NCBI GenBank assembly: GCA_029867005.1
Contig: CP123443.1
Coordinates: forward strand, 1,364,001 to 1,428,000
Length of the DNA stretch: 64,000 bases
Direction of reading: 5' to 3'
Source of the DNA: Candidatus Haliotispira prima
GTDB lineage: Bacteria > Spirochaetota > Spirochaetia > SP-2023
The notes below the pieces were generated by a model. It saw only the letters and a program-made list of their open reading frames with translations. It was not told the DNA's origin and searched no databases. The position numbers were made by a program, and so were the translations under genes. This document shows positions 9,030 to 18,628 of this stretch, piece by piece (the first letter of the stretch is position 1; every line of letters begins with the position of its first letter).

Positions 9030-9103
9030 GGGCCTATAGCTCAGTCGGTTAGAGCATCTGACTCATAATCAGAGGGTCCCAGGTTCAAGTCCTGGTGGGC
9101 CCA
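9030..9103 (+). tRNA. tRNA with CAT anticodon, probably tRNA-Ile2 (lysidine type)
   Basis: Acceptor GGGCCTA pairs with TGGGCCC, the D-arm is GCTC/GAGC, the anticodon stem TCTGA/TCAGA holds loop CTCATAA (CAT at 9064-9066), the T-arm is CCAGG/CCTGG, and the discriminator is A. The acceptor and anticodon arm resemble bacterial tRNA-Ile2, in which TilS changes C34 to lysidine so that AUA is read. A second elongator tRNA-Met remains possible. CCA is not encoded. Confidence 0.85.
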
Positions 9104-9164
9104 TCCATTCGGATACTTCTGAATTTATCTTTGCACCCTGTAAAACAACTGTCTGAAGAGCGAT

Positions 9165-10286
9165 ATGAACAATTCAACTGCTGAAGGCCCAATGCCTCTC
9201 CCACAACAATGTTTAGAATCAGACAGACCATCATTCGATAATGCAGATTCCTCGGATTCTTTTAATCTTTTTTACAAAAGTATACTTGCCGCAGATAGCC
9301 TGACAGATTTCGAAACAAACTTGTTTTCTTTCATGGGCGAAGTCTTGCGGCAACGTACATGCTTACTCTACAGTAATGTCAGCAAGAATGAAAACAAAGT
9401 AGAGTTTACGCTGCAACGCGGCAGCTACTCTGCCGGAATCTCGGGCACTATGCTGCGCAAAACCTTCCCAACCGTTATCTCACTGAACACCGGTGAGGAT
9501 GGCGATGCCTCGAACCCATCTCACAGCCAACAAGATGGACAGTTTGACAACTTCCCTGCCACGAACTTTTTTTCTGTGGAGAATCCGCAATCTCCGAATT
9601 CTTTTCTGCTTTCTTTTCAAAAGCACGGTAACTCTGTCCGCTGCGGGATGCTCCTACGCAGTGCCAGAAATATCCATGGTGTCTTACTCTACGAGCAACC
9701 CCTTTATCATCCCTACCTCAAAACATTCCTCCGTTTGCAACAGTTTCAGGAATTTCTGGCCTTGGCACTGGATCACCGCCAAACCGTCAACTATGCGACA
9801 CAAGACCAACTCACAGACATGTATCGCAAGTACTACTTTCTGAATTTGGTAGAACGCCAGCTTTATAACCCCGGCTCCGACAGAGACTACCAACTACTTA
9901 TCATTGATATCGATTATTTTAAGAAATTTAATGACACTTATGGCCACCTTGAAGGTGACCATAGCCTAAGGGCGATTGCCAAGGCAATTAAAAATTCCGT
10001 GCGTACCCGGGATATTACCGGCCGCTTTGGTGGTGAAGAATTTATCTGTCTGATTCAAAGTGACTTACAGCAAGTCCTCACCGTTTCACGACGGATTCAT
10101 CAAACCATCAGTAAAATCCGGCTTTTGAGCTCTGCCGACCAAGTTATTCCTGTGCCTACAGTTTCCATTGGTATTGCCGAATTCCGGCCTGCGGAAACGC
10201 TAAACCAGTTGATCGAACGAGCCGACACGGCCCTCTACCAAGCAAAACAGAAAGGCCGCAATCAAACTGTTATTTCCAGCCTGTAA
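9165..10286 (+). CDS. Diguanylate cyclase (GGDEF domain)
   Basis: A 373-residue soluble signalling protein. The C-terminal GGDEF domain (about 210-370) has the intact signature GGEEF at 289-293, the metal-binding Asp in LLIIDIDYFKKFND (248-255), and an allosteric inhibitory site RTRD at 280-283, five residues before GGEEF. It should therefore make c-di-GMP from two GTP and be feedback-inhibited. The N-terminal ~200 residues have a GAF-like alternation of strands and helices, with Cys and hydrophobic clusters, and probably sense a signal; there is no membrane segment. It lies just after the tRNAs and before unrecognised genes, so the input is unknown. Confidence 0.9.
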   Translation: MNNSTAEGPMPLPQQCLESDRPSFDNADSSDSFNLFYKSILAADSLTDFETNLFSFMGEVLRQRTCLLYSNVSKNENKVEFTLQRGSYSAGISGTMLRKTFPTVISLNTGEDGDASNPSHSQQDGQFDNFPATNFFSVENPQSPNSFLLSFQKHGNSVRCGMLLRSARNIHGVLLYEQPLYHPYLKTFLRLQQFQEFLALALDHRQTVNYATQDQLTDMYRKYYFLNLVERQLYNPGSDRDYQLLIIDIDYFKKFNDTYGHLEGDHSLRAIAKAIKNSVRTRDITGRFGGEEFICLIQSDLQQVLTVSRRIHQTISKIRLLSSADQVIPVPTVSIGIAEFRPAETLNQLIERADTALYQAKQKGRNQTVISSL

Positions 10287-10343
10287 ATGCTTTCTTTTTA
10301 GAGCTTTCTTTACATAACCGACCTATCTCAAGTTACGGGAATT

Positions 10344-11690
10344 ATGGAAAACAATGACGCAGCCCGCTTTTTGATGAACGACACACAGTCGCTCGCATTC
10401 CAAGACCAAATTCTCCATGCGCAAAGTGACGAATCCGAAGAACTGCCCGAAGTTTTTTCCGAATTCTGGCAAAATTGGTACGATTCATCCCGACAGCACT
10501 GTCACAACTTTCCGAGTCTGCTGCGTCTCTTGGAAAAGCAGCTTTTCCAAAGCTCTGATGAACTCCTCATCCACGATTTGTCCGGCCCTCTGTATCGCGC
10601 ATTGCGTTTCTGGCAACTACAGATTGAACGTCACAGTGCCATATCCTCGGACACGGCTCAGAAAAGAGGCAAGCCCACCAACCTAAACAACGAGACCGTA
10701 AGAGTCAGCCTAAAAGTGCTTATTGAAACTTGGGAGCTATTCCTAAAAAGTTTCATTCCCAGAATTGATCGATACAAAAGCATCCTAATAAAGGCAATCG
10801 CCGTACCCTACAGTTTTTCCGGTCTGGCGATCATTCAAACAATTGACAGAGATGCCCTGAAAAGACAGAGCTCTGTCTCCCCTTATTCATCTATCAACAC
10901 ACAGACTCACAGTCGGACAAACTCTCAGGAAAATGGAGTTGAACATTCCTCGACTATTGATCTCTTAACCGCAAAATTCCAGAAAACGGTCGGTCTCCTG
11001 ACCCCGGCAGAAAAATTATTGCAAAATCTGACAAAAAACCTGCAACAAAGTCAGTACAGCACCATCTACAGCCCCGCCCTATTTGAACTCTGTGACATCT
11101 ACAGCCAAATGGAGCAGGACAAGCTGTTTCATTCCGGCATACGCAGGCTATTACTACAAAACCCTGCAAGATGGGATTTTGCTCTTGTCGGCAGTCAATT
11201 CTGCAACCGGCTGCTGCAAAAACTCCCCCTTCACATCCGCAGTCAGTTTCACAGCAACGACCCCGTGGCCCTCAACTGGGCCGGACTATACGCCCTTGCC
11301 GACGGAGAATACGGCCAAGGCAGCAGCTTGAGCCGCCAACAGCAGAAAAGCTATTGGGCTCAGATTTTACAATTGAAAAAAGCTATCAGTGACCAAAGAC
11401 TCACGACCAAACAAAACGAAGAGCACAGCTTGCCGAGCAACTTTAACGAAACTTCTCCATCGGCAAAGTCCGACCGAACCAAACCGACTAACGGGGAATT
11501 TTATAGCCTGCGAAGGGCCCAGCTATTAATCTACTATATCCTAATTTTAGAACATTTAAACTGGATATGGAGTTCAGAAAACTCCAACCGGGTACTAGAA
11601 GAAAATTCTGTATTATGGCAGAATGTGATGATCGAAATTTACTCACTATCAGAAGACATATCTCAGCGATGTAAGAATCGTTTTCTCTGA
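10344..11690 (+). CDS. Hypothetical protein upstream of the TPR-GreA gene
   Basis: 448 residues, not recognised. It has no signal peptide or membrane segment and is predicted mostly helical, with Trp/Tyr-rich amphipathic stretches at the N-terminus (FSEFWQNWYDSSRQH) and a polar, Ser/Asn/Gln-rich linker near 180-215 and 350-385. It lies 63 bases before the large TPR-GreA gene on the same strand, so a shared transcript is likely. Base composition is like its neighbours. No catalytic motif is visible; a structural or adaptor role would fit but is a guess. Confidence 0.6.
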   Translation: MENNDAARFLMNDTQSLAFQDQILHAQSDESEELPEVFSEFWQNWYDSSRQHCHNFPSLLRLLEKQLFQSSDELLIHDLSGPLYRALRFWQLQIERHSAISSDTAQKRGKPTNLNNETVRVSLKVLIETWELFLKSFIPRIDRYKSILIKAIAVPYSFSGLAIIQTIDRDALKRQSSVSPYSSINTQTHSRTNSQENGVEHSSTIDLLTAKFQKTVGLLTPAEKLLQNLTKNLQQSQYSTIYSPALFELCDIYSQMEQDKLFHSGIRRLLLQNPARWDFALVGSQFCNRLLQKLPLHIRSQFHSNDPVALNWAGLYALADGEYGQGSSLSRQQQKSYWAQILQLKKAISDQRLTTKQNEEHSLPSNFNETSPSAKSDRTKPTNGEFYSLRRAQLLIYYILILEHLNWIWSSENSNRVLEENSVLWQNVMIEIYSLSEDISQRCKNRFL

Positions 11691-11753
11691 AAAAATTGGT
11701 CCTCTCATACTGGTGATAACGATAGAAATATAGCCACGGAGGTTCTATATCAT

Positions 11754-14474
11754 ATGGCCAATGACATCCTGCAAGAGGTAGAGTGCCAACTTACTGCAGA
11801 ACAATGGACTCGGACACCTATCTCAGAATTTACCATCGGTAACTTTAAGGATTTTGACCAATTGCTCGATCAGATTTTCGATGCCGGAAAGCAAAATGCA
11901 GCAAAAGAACTCTGTGAGCATTTTCTTGAACAAAATAAGAACAGTGTCATTGCCCTCTATCTATGCGGCATAATGGCCCTGCATCGCCAGCAGATCGACG
12001 ATGCCTATGTACTTTCTGTTATTGATCTCTTCTATAAGCATAAACGCTGGGGACTCTGCTGGCACCTCTGTCAACGTGCCCTCAATTTTGGCGAAAATGC
12101 CGTAGTCCTGCGTATTCTTGCCGAGTGCTGCGAACAACAAAACCAAGAAGAAGAACTTTACAATATCTGGACCCGCTTGGTAAAGGTCGATTACCAGGAA
12201 GCCAACATTGTAATGACACTGGCCCGCCACAGGGAAGAACAGGGTGACGCAGCCTTGGCCTTAGACTTCTATCACAAAGCTATCAATCGCTACATCAATA
12301 ACCGTAAGGTCAAGCCCATTACCGAAGCTTGGGAAGCATTAATTCGGTTGGATTTAGACCACATTGACACCTTTGGTCAAATCTCGCGCAAGATTGCCGC
12401 AATCGCGCCGCTTCAAGCCATTGACAACCTAAGCACTCTGCACGAAGCCTATCGGGCCGCAGAAAATAAAAAACATGTGATTGTTGTCCTCAAATGGATA
12501 CTGGAATTGGAACCCAACGACATGCGGTTTCGCAAGATACTGGTTCAGGCCTACCGCGATCTGTATTCAGACCACAGCCGCTTGGAAGACTACATCAAGT
12601 CTTCCAATTTGGATCAGTCCTGGCGCAATGTCGCTGAAGCAATTTCCGACTTTGAAAAACATATTTCTTATGACGTGGGTAATTTTGTTTACCACAAAAA
12701 CTGGGGTGTCGGTCGCATCCGCGAAATTAAAAATGACAGCATGATTATCGATTTTTCCAAAAAACGGGGACACAAGCTTTCTGTTAAAATGGCAATCGAG
12801 GCCCTTCAGAGCCTGTCCAAAGAGCATATCTGGGTCTTAAAAAGTGCCGTCAGCAGGGAGAAGCTGCACCGCCGTGTCAAAAATGACCCGGCTTGGGCCC
12901 TTCGCACCATTATCCAGAGTTTCAATAATCAGGCCGACATCAAAAAAATTAAGGGAGAATTGGTATCTCACGTCCTGACTGAAGGAGAGTGGAGCACTTG
13001 GAGCAAAAATGCGCGCAAGATGCTGAAAGAGGATGCCTCTTTCGGGGTTCATCCTGAATTGCCCAATGTTTTCATCGTGCGTGAGAAACCGATGTCCCAT
13101 GGTGAAAAATTGGCGAACAGTTTCTCCGGTGAGAACGACTTTTTCAAACGGCTGAAGATCGCCCAAGAATATCTTGCCAGCAATGATGCTGATACAGATT
13201 ACTTCTTGGAAATGTTCCGGTATTTTGCCTCAAATCTGAAAATTCAGAACATCAATGAACAGTACGTGGCTTCCTACCTGTACATCAAGCAGTTACAAAA
13301 AGACTATCCGTTTCTGATTATTGAAACAGAGACACCGACCTTTGACGAGATCTATTCCCAGCTCGAAAAACCCAGCGAGATATACGCCAGAATCAACAAT
13401 CAGGAATTGCAGCACTACTTCCTCCGTTCTCTTCAGGAGAAAGTCAGCTCTTGGCCCGACGAAATGGCCAAGATGTTCCCCATCGCTCCCAGCGAGATGA
13501 TTATTGATCTGTTGCTGGATAATGATCAATTTGAACAACTGAGAGAAATCGTTATTAATATTGTGGCCCACTTCCGGGAAATGCGTATGGCCTTTGTCTG
13601 GCTAATGCAAAATACCCGGAAGAAAACTTGGTTTGAGAACTGCCGGATACCCGGTGAGCAGTTAGTGGTTTGCATGCTGCGCCTGTTCGACCTTTCCGCG
13701 CGCGATATTTCCAGCAGAAAAGATGCCCAGGAGAATCGAAAATCTCTCCGTGTTTTGCACAAGATTTTGATCAAAGAAGACTATCTCCTGCAATTCATCG
13801 GAAGTGATGACTGCAATATTACCTTTGCCACCAGGATTTATGCTCTGCTCAAAGAAATTGACCGGATGGACAAAGACATCACCAAGCTTGAGGCCAGCTG
13901 GTTTCAGGATACCTATCAAATCCTGATTGTCCGCTTCCCCAAATTGGACCAAGACATAGCCGACAGCAATACGCCGGACATCATCAGCAGCGCAGGCCAG
14001 TTCATTTTGGTGACCCAGAATGGCCTTGACCGCCAACGCGAAGAGCTGCGCCATATTCTTGAAGTCGAAATTCCCCGAAACTCCAAAGAAATCGGTGCTG
14101 CTATTGAATTGGGCGACTTAAGTGAAAATGCCGAATACAAGGCCGGCAAGGAGACACAAGAAGCCCTGAATATTCAGGTTGGCAAATTGCGCTCTGAAAT
14201 TGACAAGGCCAAAGTATTTGATCCCAGAGACACCAATCTTTCTGAAGTTGGCTTTGGTACCAAAGTGACACTGCTGAATATGGACAGATCCGAGGAAGAA
14301 GGATTCTCTATTCTGGGTCCCTGGGAGTCCGATCCGGATAAAGGGGTTATTTCTTACCTGTCTCCCTTTGGCAACAATCTGCTTGGTGCTAAAAAGAATG
14401 AAGAAATATCCTTTGAGATCAATGAAAGAAAGTCTCATTACAAAGTACTTTCTGTTGAGAAAGCGGAATTCTGA
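11754..14474 (+). CDS. greA: Large TPR protein with C-terminal GreA transcript-cleavage factor domain
   Basis: 906 residues. The last ~160 (about 745-906) are a complete GreA: the N-terminal coiled coil with the tip motif LGDLSENAEYKAGKE (785-799), whose two acidic residues normally coordinate Mg2+ in the RNA polymerase secondary channel, then the FKBP-like domain (ILGPWESDP, GVISYLSPFGNNLLGAKKNEE). Upstream are TPR-like helical repeats (about 20-290) and a short beta-barrel segment NFVYHKNWGVGRI... at ~311-355 that resembles CarD/Tudor-like polymerase-interaction domains. A 400-residue helical region follows. Ordinary GreA is ~158 residues, so this is a fivefold extended form of a type known in spirochaetes. 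GGAGG lies 11 bases before the ATG. It probably acts on stalled transcription complexes; the partner of the TPRs is unknown. Confidence 0.85.
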   Translation: MANDILQEVECQLTAEQWTRTPISEFTIGNFKDFDQLLDQIFDAGKQNAAKELCEHFLEQNKNSVIALYLCGIMALHRQQIDDAYVLSVIDLFYKHKRWGLCWHLCQRALNFGENAVVLRILAECCEQQNQEEELYNIWTRLVKVDYQEANIVMTLARHREEQGDAALALDFYHKAINRYINNRKVKPITEAWEALIRLDLDHIDTFGQISRKIAAIAPLQAIDNLSTLHEAYRAAENKKHVIVVLKWILELEPNDMRFRKILVQAYRDLYSDHSRLEDYIKSSNLDQSWRNVAEAISDFEKHISYDVGNFVYHKNWGVGRIREIKNDSMIIDFSKKRGHKLSVKMAIEALQSLSKEHIWVLKSAVSREKLHRRVKNDPAWALRTIIQSFNNQADIKKIKGELVSHVLTEGEWSTWSKNARKMLKEDASFGVHPELPNVFIVREKPMSHGEKLANSFSGENDFFKRLKIAQEYLASNDADTDYFLEMFRYFASNLKIQNINEQYVASYLYIKQLQKDYPFLIIETETPTFDEIYSQLEKPSEIYARINNQELQHYFLRSLQEKVSSWPDEMAKMFPIAPSEMIIDLLLDNDQFEQLREIVINIVAHFREMRMAFVWLMQNTRKKTWFENCRIPGEQLVVCMLRLFDLSARDISSRKDAQENRKSLRVLHKILIKEDYLLQFIGSDDCNITFATRIYALLKEIDRMDKDITKLEASWFQDTYQILIVRFPKLDQDIADSNTPDIISSAGQFILVTQNGLDRQREELRHILEVEIPRNSKEIGAAIELGDLSENAEYKAGKETQEALNIQVGKLRSEIDKAKVFDPRDTNLSEVGFGTKVTLLNMDRSEEEGFSILGPWESDPDKGVISYLSPFGNNLLGAKKNEEISFEINERKSHYKVLSVEKAEF

Positions 14475-14626
14475 TCTTTGTTTTAAATAGAAAGGCAGCA
14501 GTACTGTTGAAAGAGGCTTCCATCTTTGTCGTTCAAATTTTTGATACGTTACAGTTGTCCTAATTTTTCAATGCGCGGCTTCCCTGTGTTCATTTTCATG
14601 CACTATAAAGACTTTGCAGGCCTGCT

Positions 14627-15319
14627 ATGAAACTTTTTCTCAACGATGCAGAAAGCCCGTTCGCACGTCGTTTTATCGAAGTTGCCCGCGAAAGGGAGCA
14701 TTCTATTATCGCAGCGCGGCAACAAGTTCCCGACGAAAATAAACATTTTGTCCCTGTCGAAGGGCAGTCGGATTCACCGCAGATACTGACTTGGAACTTG
14801 GCTTCAATTTTCTCTGTTCGCTTAGTTTTGCGCCAGTGCAATTTTATTTGGGATGATGACGGGCCCTCCACCTACCTGTTTTTCCTGCAAAGTAGTATGG
14901 TCTCCACCTCGTTGTTCCGGGACAAATTGCACGAAGTACACCGGAAAATCGAGGAACAATTGTACGGACAGCTCGTTCTGCTGCGTGAACTGGAGAGCCG
15001 AAGAGCCAAATTCAGCGGCAACACCCAAGACAATGACCGCATTGTTTTCGTCGTACTCGAAGACAACAACCCCGTAGAGCTCTTAGGTGGAAGTATTTAC
15101 TCTGCCTTGCGCTACAGCTTCCACCACGTCTTGAGCAATAGCAGTGACCCAAATATCTTTGGGTTTTACACGAAAAGCTATAAATATGAGTCTTTTAGTA
15201 AATTTATATTGGATAATCTGGACAAACGACCGGAAAAGCACATTGGCAAGTGGATGAACTTTCGAGAATCCTTGCTTCCCGCCACAATGGGAAACAGCTT
15301 TATCAACCGTTGGAAGTAA
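14627..15319 (+). CDS. Hypothetical protein
   Basis: 230 residues, not recognised. The N-terminus (MKLFLNDAESPFARRFIEVA) superficially recalls the first strand-helix of a Rossmann-like fold but lacks a Gly-rich loop. It has no signal peptide or membrane segment and an aromatic-rich core (LRYSFHHVL ... IFGFYTKSYKYESFSKF). Its stop is four bases before the next start, so it is translated with the downstream membrane protein. It belongs to the group of unrecognised genes between the GreA fusion and aspS. Confidence 0.6.
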   Translation: MKLFLNDAESPFARRFIEVAREREHSIIAARQQVPDENKHFVPVEGQSDSPQILTWNLASIFSVRLVLRQCNFIWDDDGPSTYLFFLQSSMVSTSLFRDKLHEVHRKIEEQLYGQLVLLRELESRRAKFSGNTQDNDRIVFVVLEDNNPVELLGGSIYSALRYSFHHVLSNSSDPNIFGFYTKSYKYESFSKFILDNLDKRPEKHIGKWMNFRESLLPATMGNSFINRWK

Positions 15320-15323
15320 ATGT

Positions 15324-16571
15324 ATGAAGTATCGACTCCTCAGTTTCGCCAGCATCGTTGTCGGGCTTGTCCTCTCCCTTATCTTGGTGAGAAGTAATCC
15401 AATCGAAGCGACCCAGGCCAGCCGAATGTCCCCCATCCCCGGTACACCTATCCTGCAAGGCACTACCGTACTGACAGCAGTATTGCTGCTAACCGGTTTG
15501 TGCATTGCAACAAATCGTCTGCTCAGGGTCAAAAGATTTTGGAAGACTATACGCTATTTCTCCATTTCTGCTTTTATCATTTACATAGTGACACAAATCC
15601 TGGCCTTCTTGGTCGGGAAGCTCCCTTTCCTCCCAAGCGATCAAATTCCGGATATCTCCCGTATCCATAATTCGCTCTCAGTTTTCGGGCTCAATGCAGA
15701 CACATGGAGCCAAATGCAAAATACCCCAAGCATAGTTGCTTGGGGTATTACGTTTTCTCAGTTGAGCACAAGCCATTATGTCATATGGCTGATCTTTGCC
15801 TGTGCCATTGCCTTTGTCATGCTCCACGACACTGAAGTTTCCGAGCCTACCTATAATTTAGTTGATTCCGTCAGCCGTCTCATCTTCCGGTTGTTGCAAA
15901 ATCTATTCGCCCTCCTCAGCATCTACTTAGTTATTCATATGGCTTATATGATCTGGTGCCTGCGCGGTAATACTTTGCTGACTTTTTACGCCGGATTCCT
16001 CACTCGTCTGGTCATTATCACTACGCTGCTCTTTCTCATTACCCCTCTCATTCTCTCCTTTGTATATAAAGACAAAAAAGCACATTCCTTCCTACCTCAA
16101 GGATTTCTGAGCATTTTCACCAGTTTCCTGACCGGAAGTGCCATGTTCAGTATGGGAACCCTCATCATTGAACAAAAAAATCGTTTGGCCATTTCACGCA
16201 ATACAGCAGGTTTACTCAACCCTTTAAACCTGCTGTTTCTCCGTCCCGGATCTGCCATTGTGTTGGCGTATTCGTTTATCACTTACTATTCCAGCAATAC
16301 CCGATGGCAATTAAATTTCTTTCCTGAAGTATTTTGGCTGATCATTGTGCCAATAGGCTTCAGTATTCTTATCGGGCTCTTTTCTATCCCCAACTATTTT
16401 ACGGTGCTGCCTTTTTACTTTGTGTTATTTGGCCTCGGTACTACCGATACCTTTGTTATCATGGTTCCCGTTCTTCTCTTGGGACAAAGCTTTGCCAATT
16501 GCATCGACCTGCTCAGTTGGAATCTGTCAAACTACATATATGATCGATTCTATAGCGATATCTCAGAATGA
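15324..16571 (+). CDS. Polytopic membrane protein, possibly a degenerate DAACS-type symporter
   Basis: 415 residues with about nine to ten hydrophobic helices and no signal peptide. Part of the C-terminal half (residues ~250-400) follows the layout of sodium:dicarboxylate/amino-acid symporters: a small-residue-rich hairpin followed by a Ser-Arg-Asn-x-Ala-Gly ... Leu-Asn-Pro-Leu-Asn stretch, then GFSILIGLFSIPN and a final helix with an Asn pair. The usual substrate motifs (serine-rich hairpin, NMDGT, DRxxDMxRTxxNV) are missing or altered, so transport activity is doubtful. It starts four bases after the previous stop. The family assignment is inference from pattern only; membrane location is clear. 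Confidence 0.55.
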   Translation: MKYRLLSFASIVVGLVLSLILVRSNPIEATQASRMSPIPGTPILQGTTVLTAVLLLTGLCIATNRLLRVKRFWKTIRYFSISAFIIYIVTQILAFLVGKLPFLPSDQIPDISRIHNSLSVFGLNADTWSQMQNTPSIVAWGITFSQLSTSHYVIWLIFACAIAFVMLHDTEVSEPTYNLVDSVSRLIFRLLQNLFALLSIYLVIHMAYMIWCLRGNTLLTFYAGFLTRLVIITTLLFLITPLILSFVYKDKKAHSFLPQGFLSIFTSFLTGSAMFSMGTLIIEQKNRLAISRNTAGLLNPLNLLFLRPGSAIVLAYSFITYYSSNTRWQLNFFPEVFWLIIVPIGFSILIGLFSIPNYFTVLPFYFVLFGLGTTDTFVIMVPVLLLGQSFANCIDLLSWNLSNYIYDRFYSDISE

Positions 16572-16624
16572 ATGGTTTTCTGTGTGGCTTACAACATTGC
16601 CGAAAGATATAGCGAGTTCAACCT

Positions 16625-18559
16625 ATGAGTGCCCGACACCAAAATCACGTTCCGAAGTCTCCCGTTCTCAAGCTGATCTATTATGCCGGAAAACTGTTCC
16701 AACGAATGGGATACTTTACCTTCCGCGAGTTCAGACAGTTTTTCAGTGTCCCCAAGGACACTCTTGCCAACAAAGACTTTGGACTGACGGCCCGCTATAA
16801 CATTAACAGTATGGGACTCTGGTGTGCCGTAGGGATTGCAATCATCCATCTCATTTACTATGTCGCAGTAATTTCCGACCCGGGCAATCTTCCCAATTTT
16901 GACATCCGGGTCGAAGGCAACGGACCTATGGCCGCACTGCAAAATTTTAATTACAGCTTGGCTGAACGACTGCAAAAGAATGGTTTCCATTTAGTCAATA
17001 CCAGCCTCTTTACTCTGTTCCTCATCACTTGGCTGTACATCCATTACGCCTATGGCCGCTTCTCCAAAAGAATATCACTGCTGTGCTGCATCATCTACGT
17101 AATTGGCAATAACCTGATAAGCATGACCAGCCTTTCTCTCTCCTTTACCAATGTCTGGCTCATCATGGCACCGATCATCATTATCCCGGCGGTCGGCAAC
17201 CGCCGTTCCCTGCCTCTCCTACTCGCTAATTTTTTGCTACACCATCTGTTGGTCAGCTACGGACAAGACTCCTATGATATTTTGATCAGTATTGCCTCTT
17301 CTTTCGTGGCCATCTTCATCATGATGATGCAAATGGAATACTACCGACGCGAAGCGCGTTTGCAGGAATCCACCGGTGGGCTAAACGAGCGGGCCTTAGA
17401 AATCGAATTAATTAAAGAAAATATCGACAGCGGCCTCATGTTGTTGGATCCGGACTTAAAAGTCCGGCCCAATTTCAGTGACATGTGCATCAAACTACTG
17501 CACAAAAAAGACCTGAGAGACAAATACTTCCCCCAGCTATTACGTGATATAGTGGAAGGAAACCAATACTTTATCAACTCCGTCAACCACGGTGTGGACC
17601 CGGAAGGTGATGATTATGTCATCAATGACGTAAATGAGTGGGAAGAGCGGATAAAACATTATTTTGAAATGTTGGCCACGGAGCATCTCAACAATGACGA
17701 GCTGGCCTCTATCGACCCCCTCAAGTATATCAAAATCTATTCCTACGAAGGTCGCAGTTATATCAGTTTTCACGTATCCACGATCAAAGTCAAAGATCAA
17801 ATCCAATATTATATGGTGCTGATCAGCAATGATACCGGAAAAGTTGCCGGCCGGTACCGGATTTTGGAACACGAACGAAAGCACCTGGAAAAAGCCCGAC
17901 TACTGTTTGCTCTATCGCACGACAACCCGATCAAACAATTGGATATGCTCAACAGCTTTGCTCAAAGCTACCTGAAGCTTTGCAAGAATGTCCTGACGGA
18001 AGTTCGCAACACTTTGCCGCCACAACAACTAATAGACACTGTCACAACAGAATTTCGGTCTATGCAACAAACTCTGGGCGACTTAAACTTGGAGAGGTAT
18101 GTCAACTTAGCCGACGAGCTACTCCAAAAGTGTGATAACTTCAATCGCACAGAACCGGAACACAGCGATAACGTTACCATTACGAATAAAGCCACTCAGA
18201 CCCAATATATCCAACTTATTGTCGATTGTGAGCGTTTCCTGCACGAAGTGCGCCCTTTGTTTAGCCTTTCGACATTTTTTGTCCGAGAGTCCGGCTTGAC
18301 CGAAGAACTCCAAAAACAGAAACAGCTTGTGTATCACAGCCTAAATCAAGATATACTCCAAAGCGATGAAATCACCGATTTCTATAACACCCAACTAAAT
18401 CAGGAAAGCCAGATATTGATAAACCTCTACACTGCCTTTGAAATGCTGCTCAACCAGAACGATTTACAGTCGGAATTAGAGCTTGTCGAAGAAAAATTCA
18501 AACAGGAGCCACCCAAGCAGGAGCCACGATCAGGGACTTCAACAAAACAAAGTTCCTGA
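16625..18559 (+). CDS. Membrane-anchored PAS-like signalling protein of unknown output
   Basis: 644 residues. Residues ~55-240 contain about six hydrophobic helices and end in a charged stretch (MEYYRREARLQ). A PAS-like segment begins near 265 (ENIDSGLMLLDPDLKV), and a long helical region follows (~420-620) with a possible His site in LFALSHDNPIKQL. There is no recognisable histidine kinase ATPase, GGDEF, EAL, cyclase or phosphatase signature, so the output is unknown. The layout suggests a sensor or scaffold with a helical-bundle (Hpt-like) tail, but the Hpt motif is not clear. It lies between the membrane protein gene and aspS, all in one direction. Confidence 0.55.
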   Translation: MSARHQNHVPKSPVLKLIYYAGKLFQRMGYFTFREFRQFFSVPKDTLANKDFGLTARYNINSMGLWCAVGIAIIHLIYYVAVISDPGNLPNFDIRVEGNGPMAALQNFNYSLAERLQKNGFHLVNTSLFTLFLITWLYIHYAYGRFSKRISLLCCIIYVIGNNLISMTSLSLSFTNVWLIMAPIIIIPAVGNRRSLPLLLANFLLHHLLVSYGQDSYDILISIASSFVAIFIMMMQMEYYRREARLQESTGGLNERALEIELIKENIDSGLMLLDPDLKVRPNFSDMCIKLLHKKDLRDKYFPQLLRDIVEGNQYFINSVNHGVDPEGDDYVINDVNEWEERIKHYFEMLATEHLNNDELASIDPLKYIKIYSYEGRSYISFHVSTIKVKDQIQYYMVLISNDTGKVAGRYRILEHERKHLEKARLLFALSHDNPIKQLDMLNSFAQSYLKLCKNVLTEVRNTLPPQQLIDTVTTEFRSMQQTLGDLNLERYVNLADELLQKCDNFNRTEPEHSDNVTITNKATQTQYIQLIVDCERFLHEVRPLFSLSTFFVRESGLTEELQKQKQLVYHSLNQDILQSDEITDFYNTQLNQESQILINLYTAFEMLLNQNDLQSELELVEEKFKQEPPKQEPRSGTSTKQSS

Positions 18560-18628
18560 CGATGTTCCCACTTCCAAACCTTTAAAAGACAGCTTTTCCC
18601 GACTTTGTTTCCCAGGAGATACATACAC

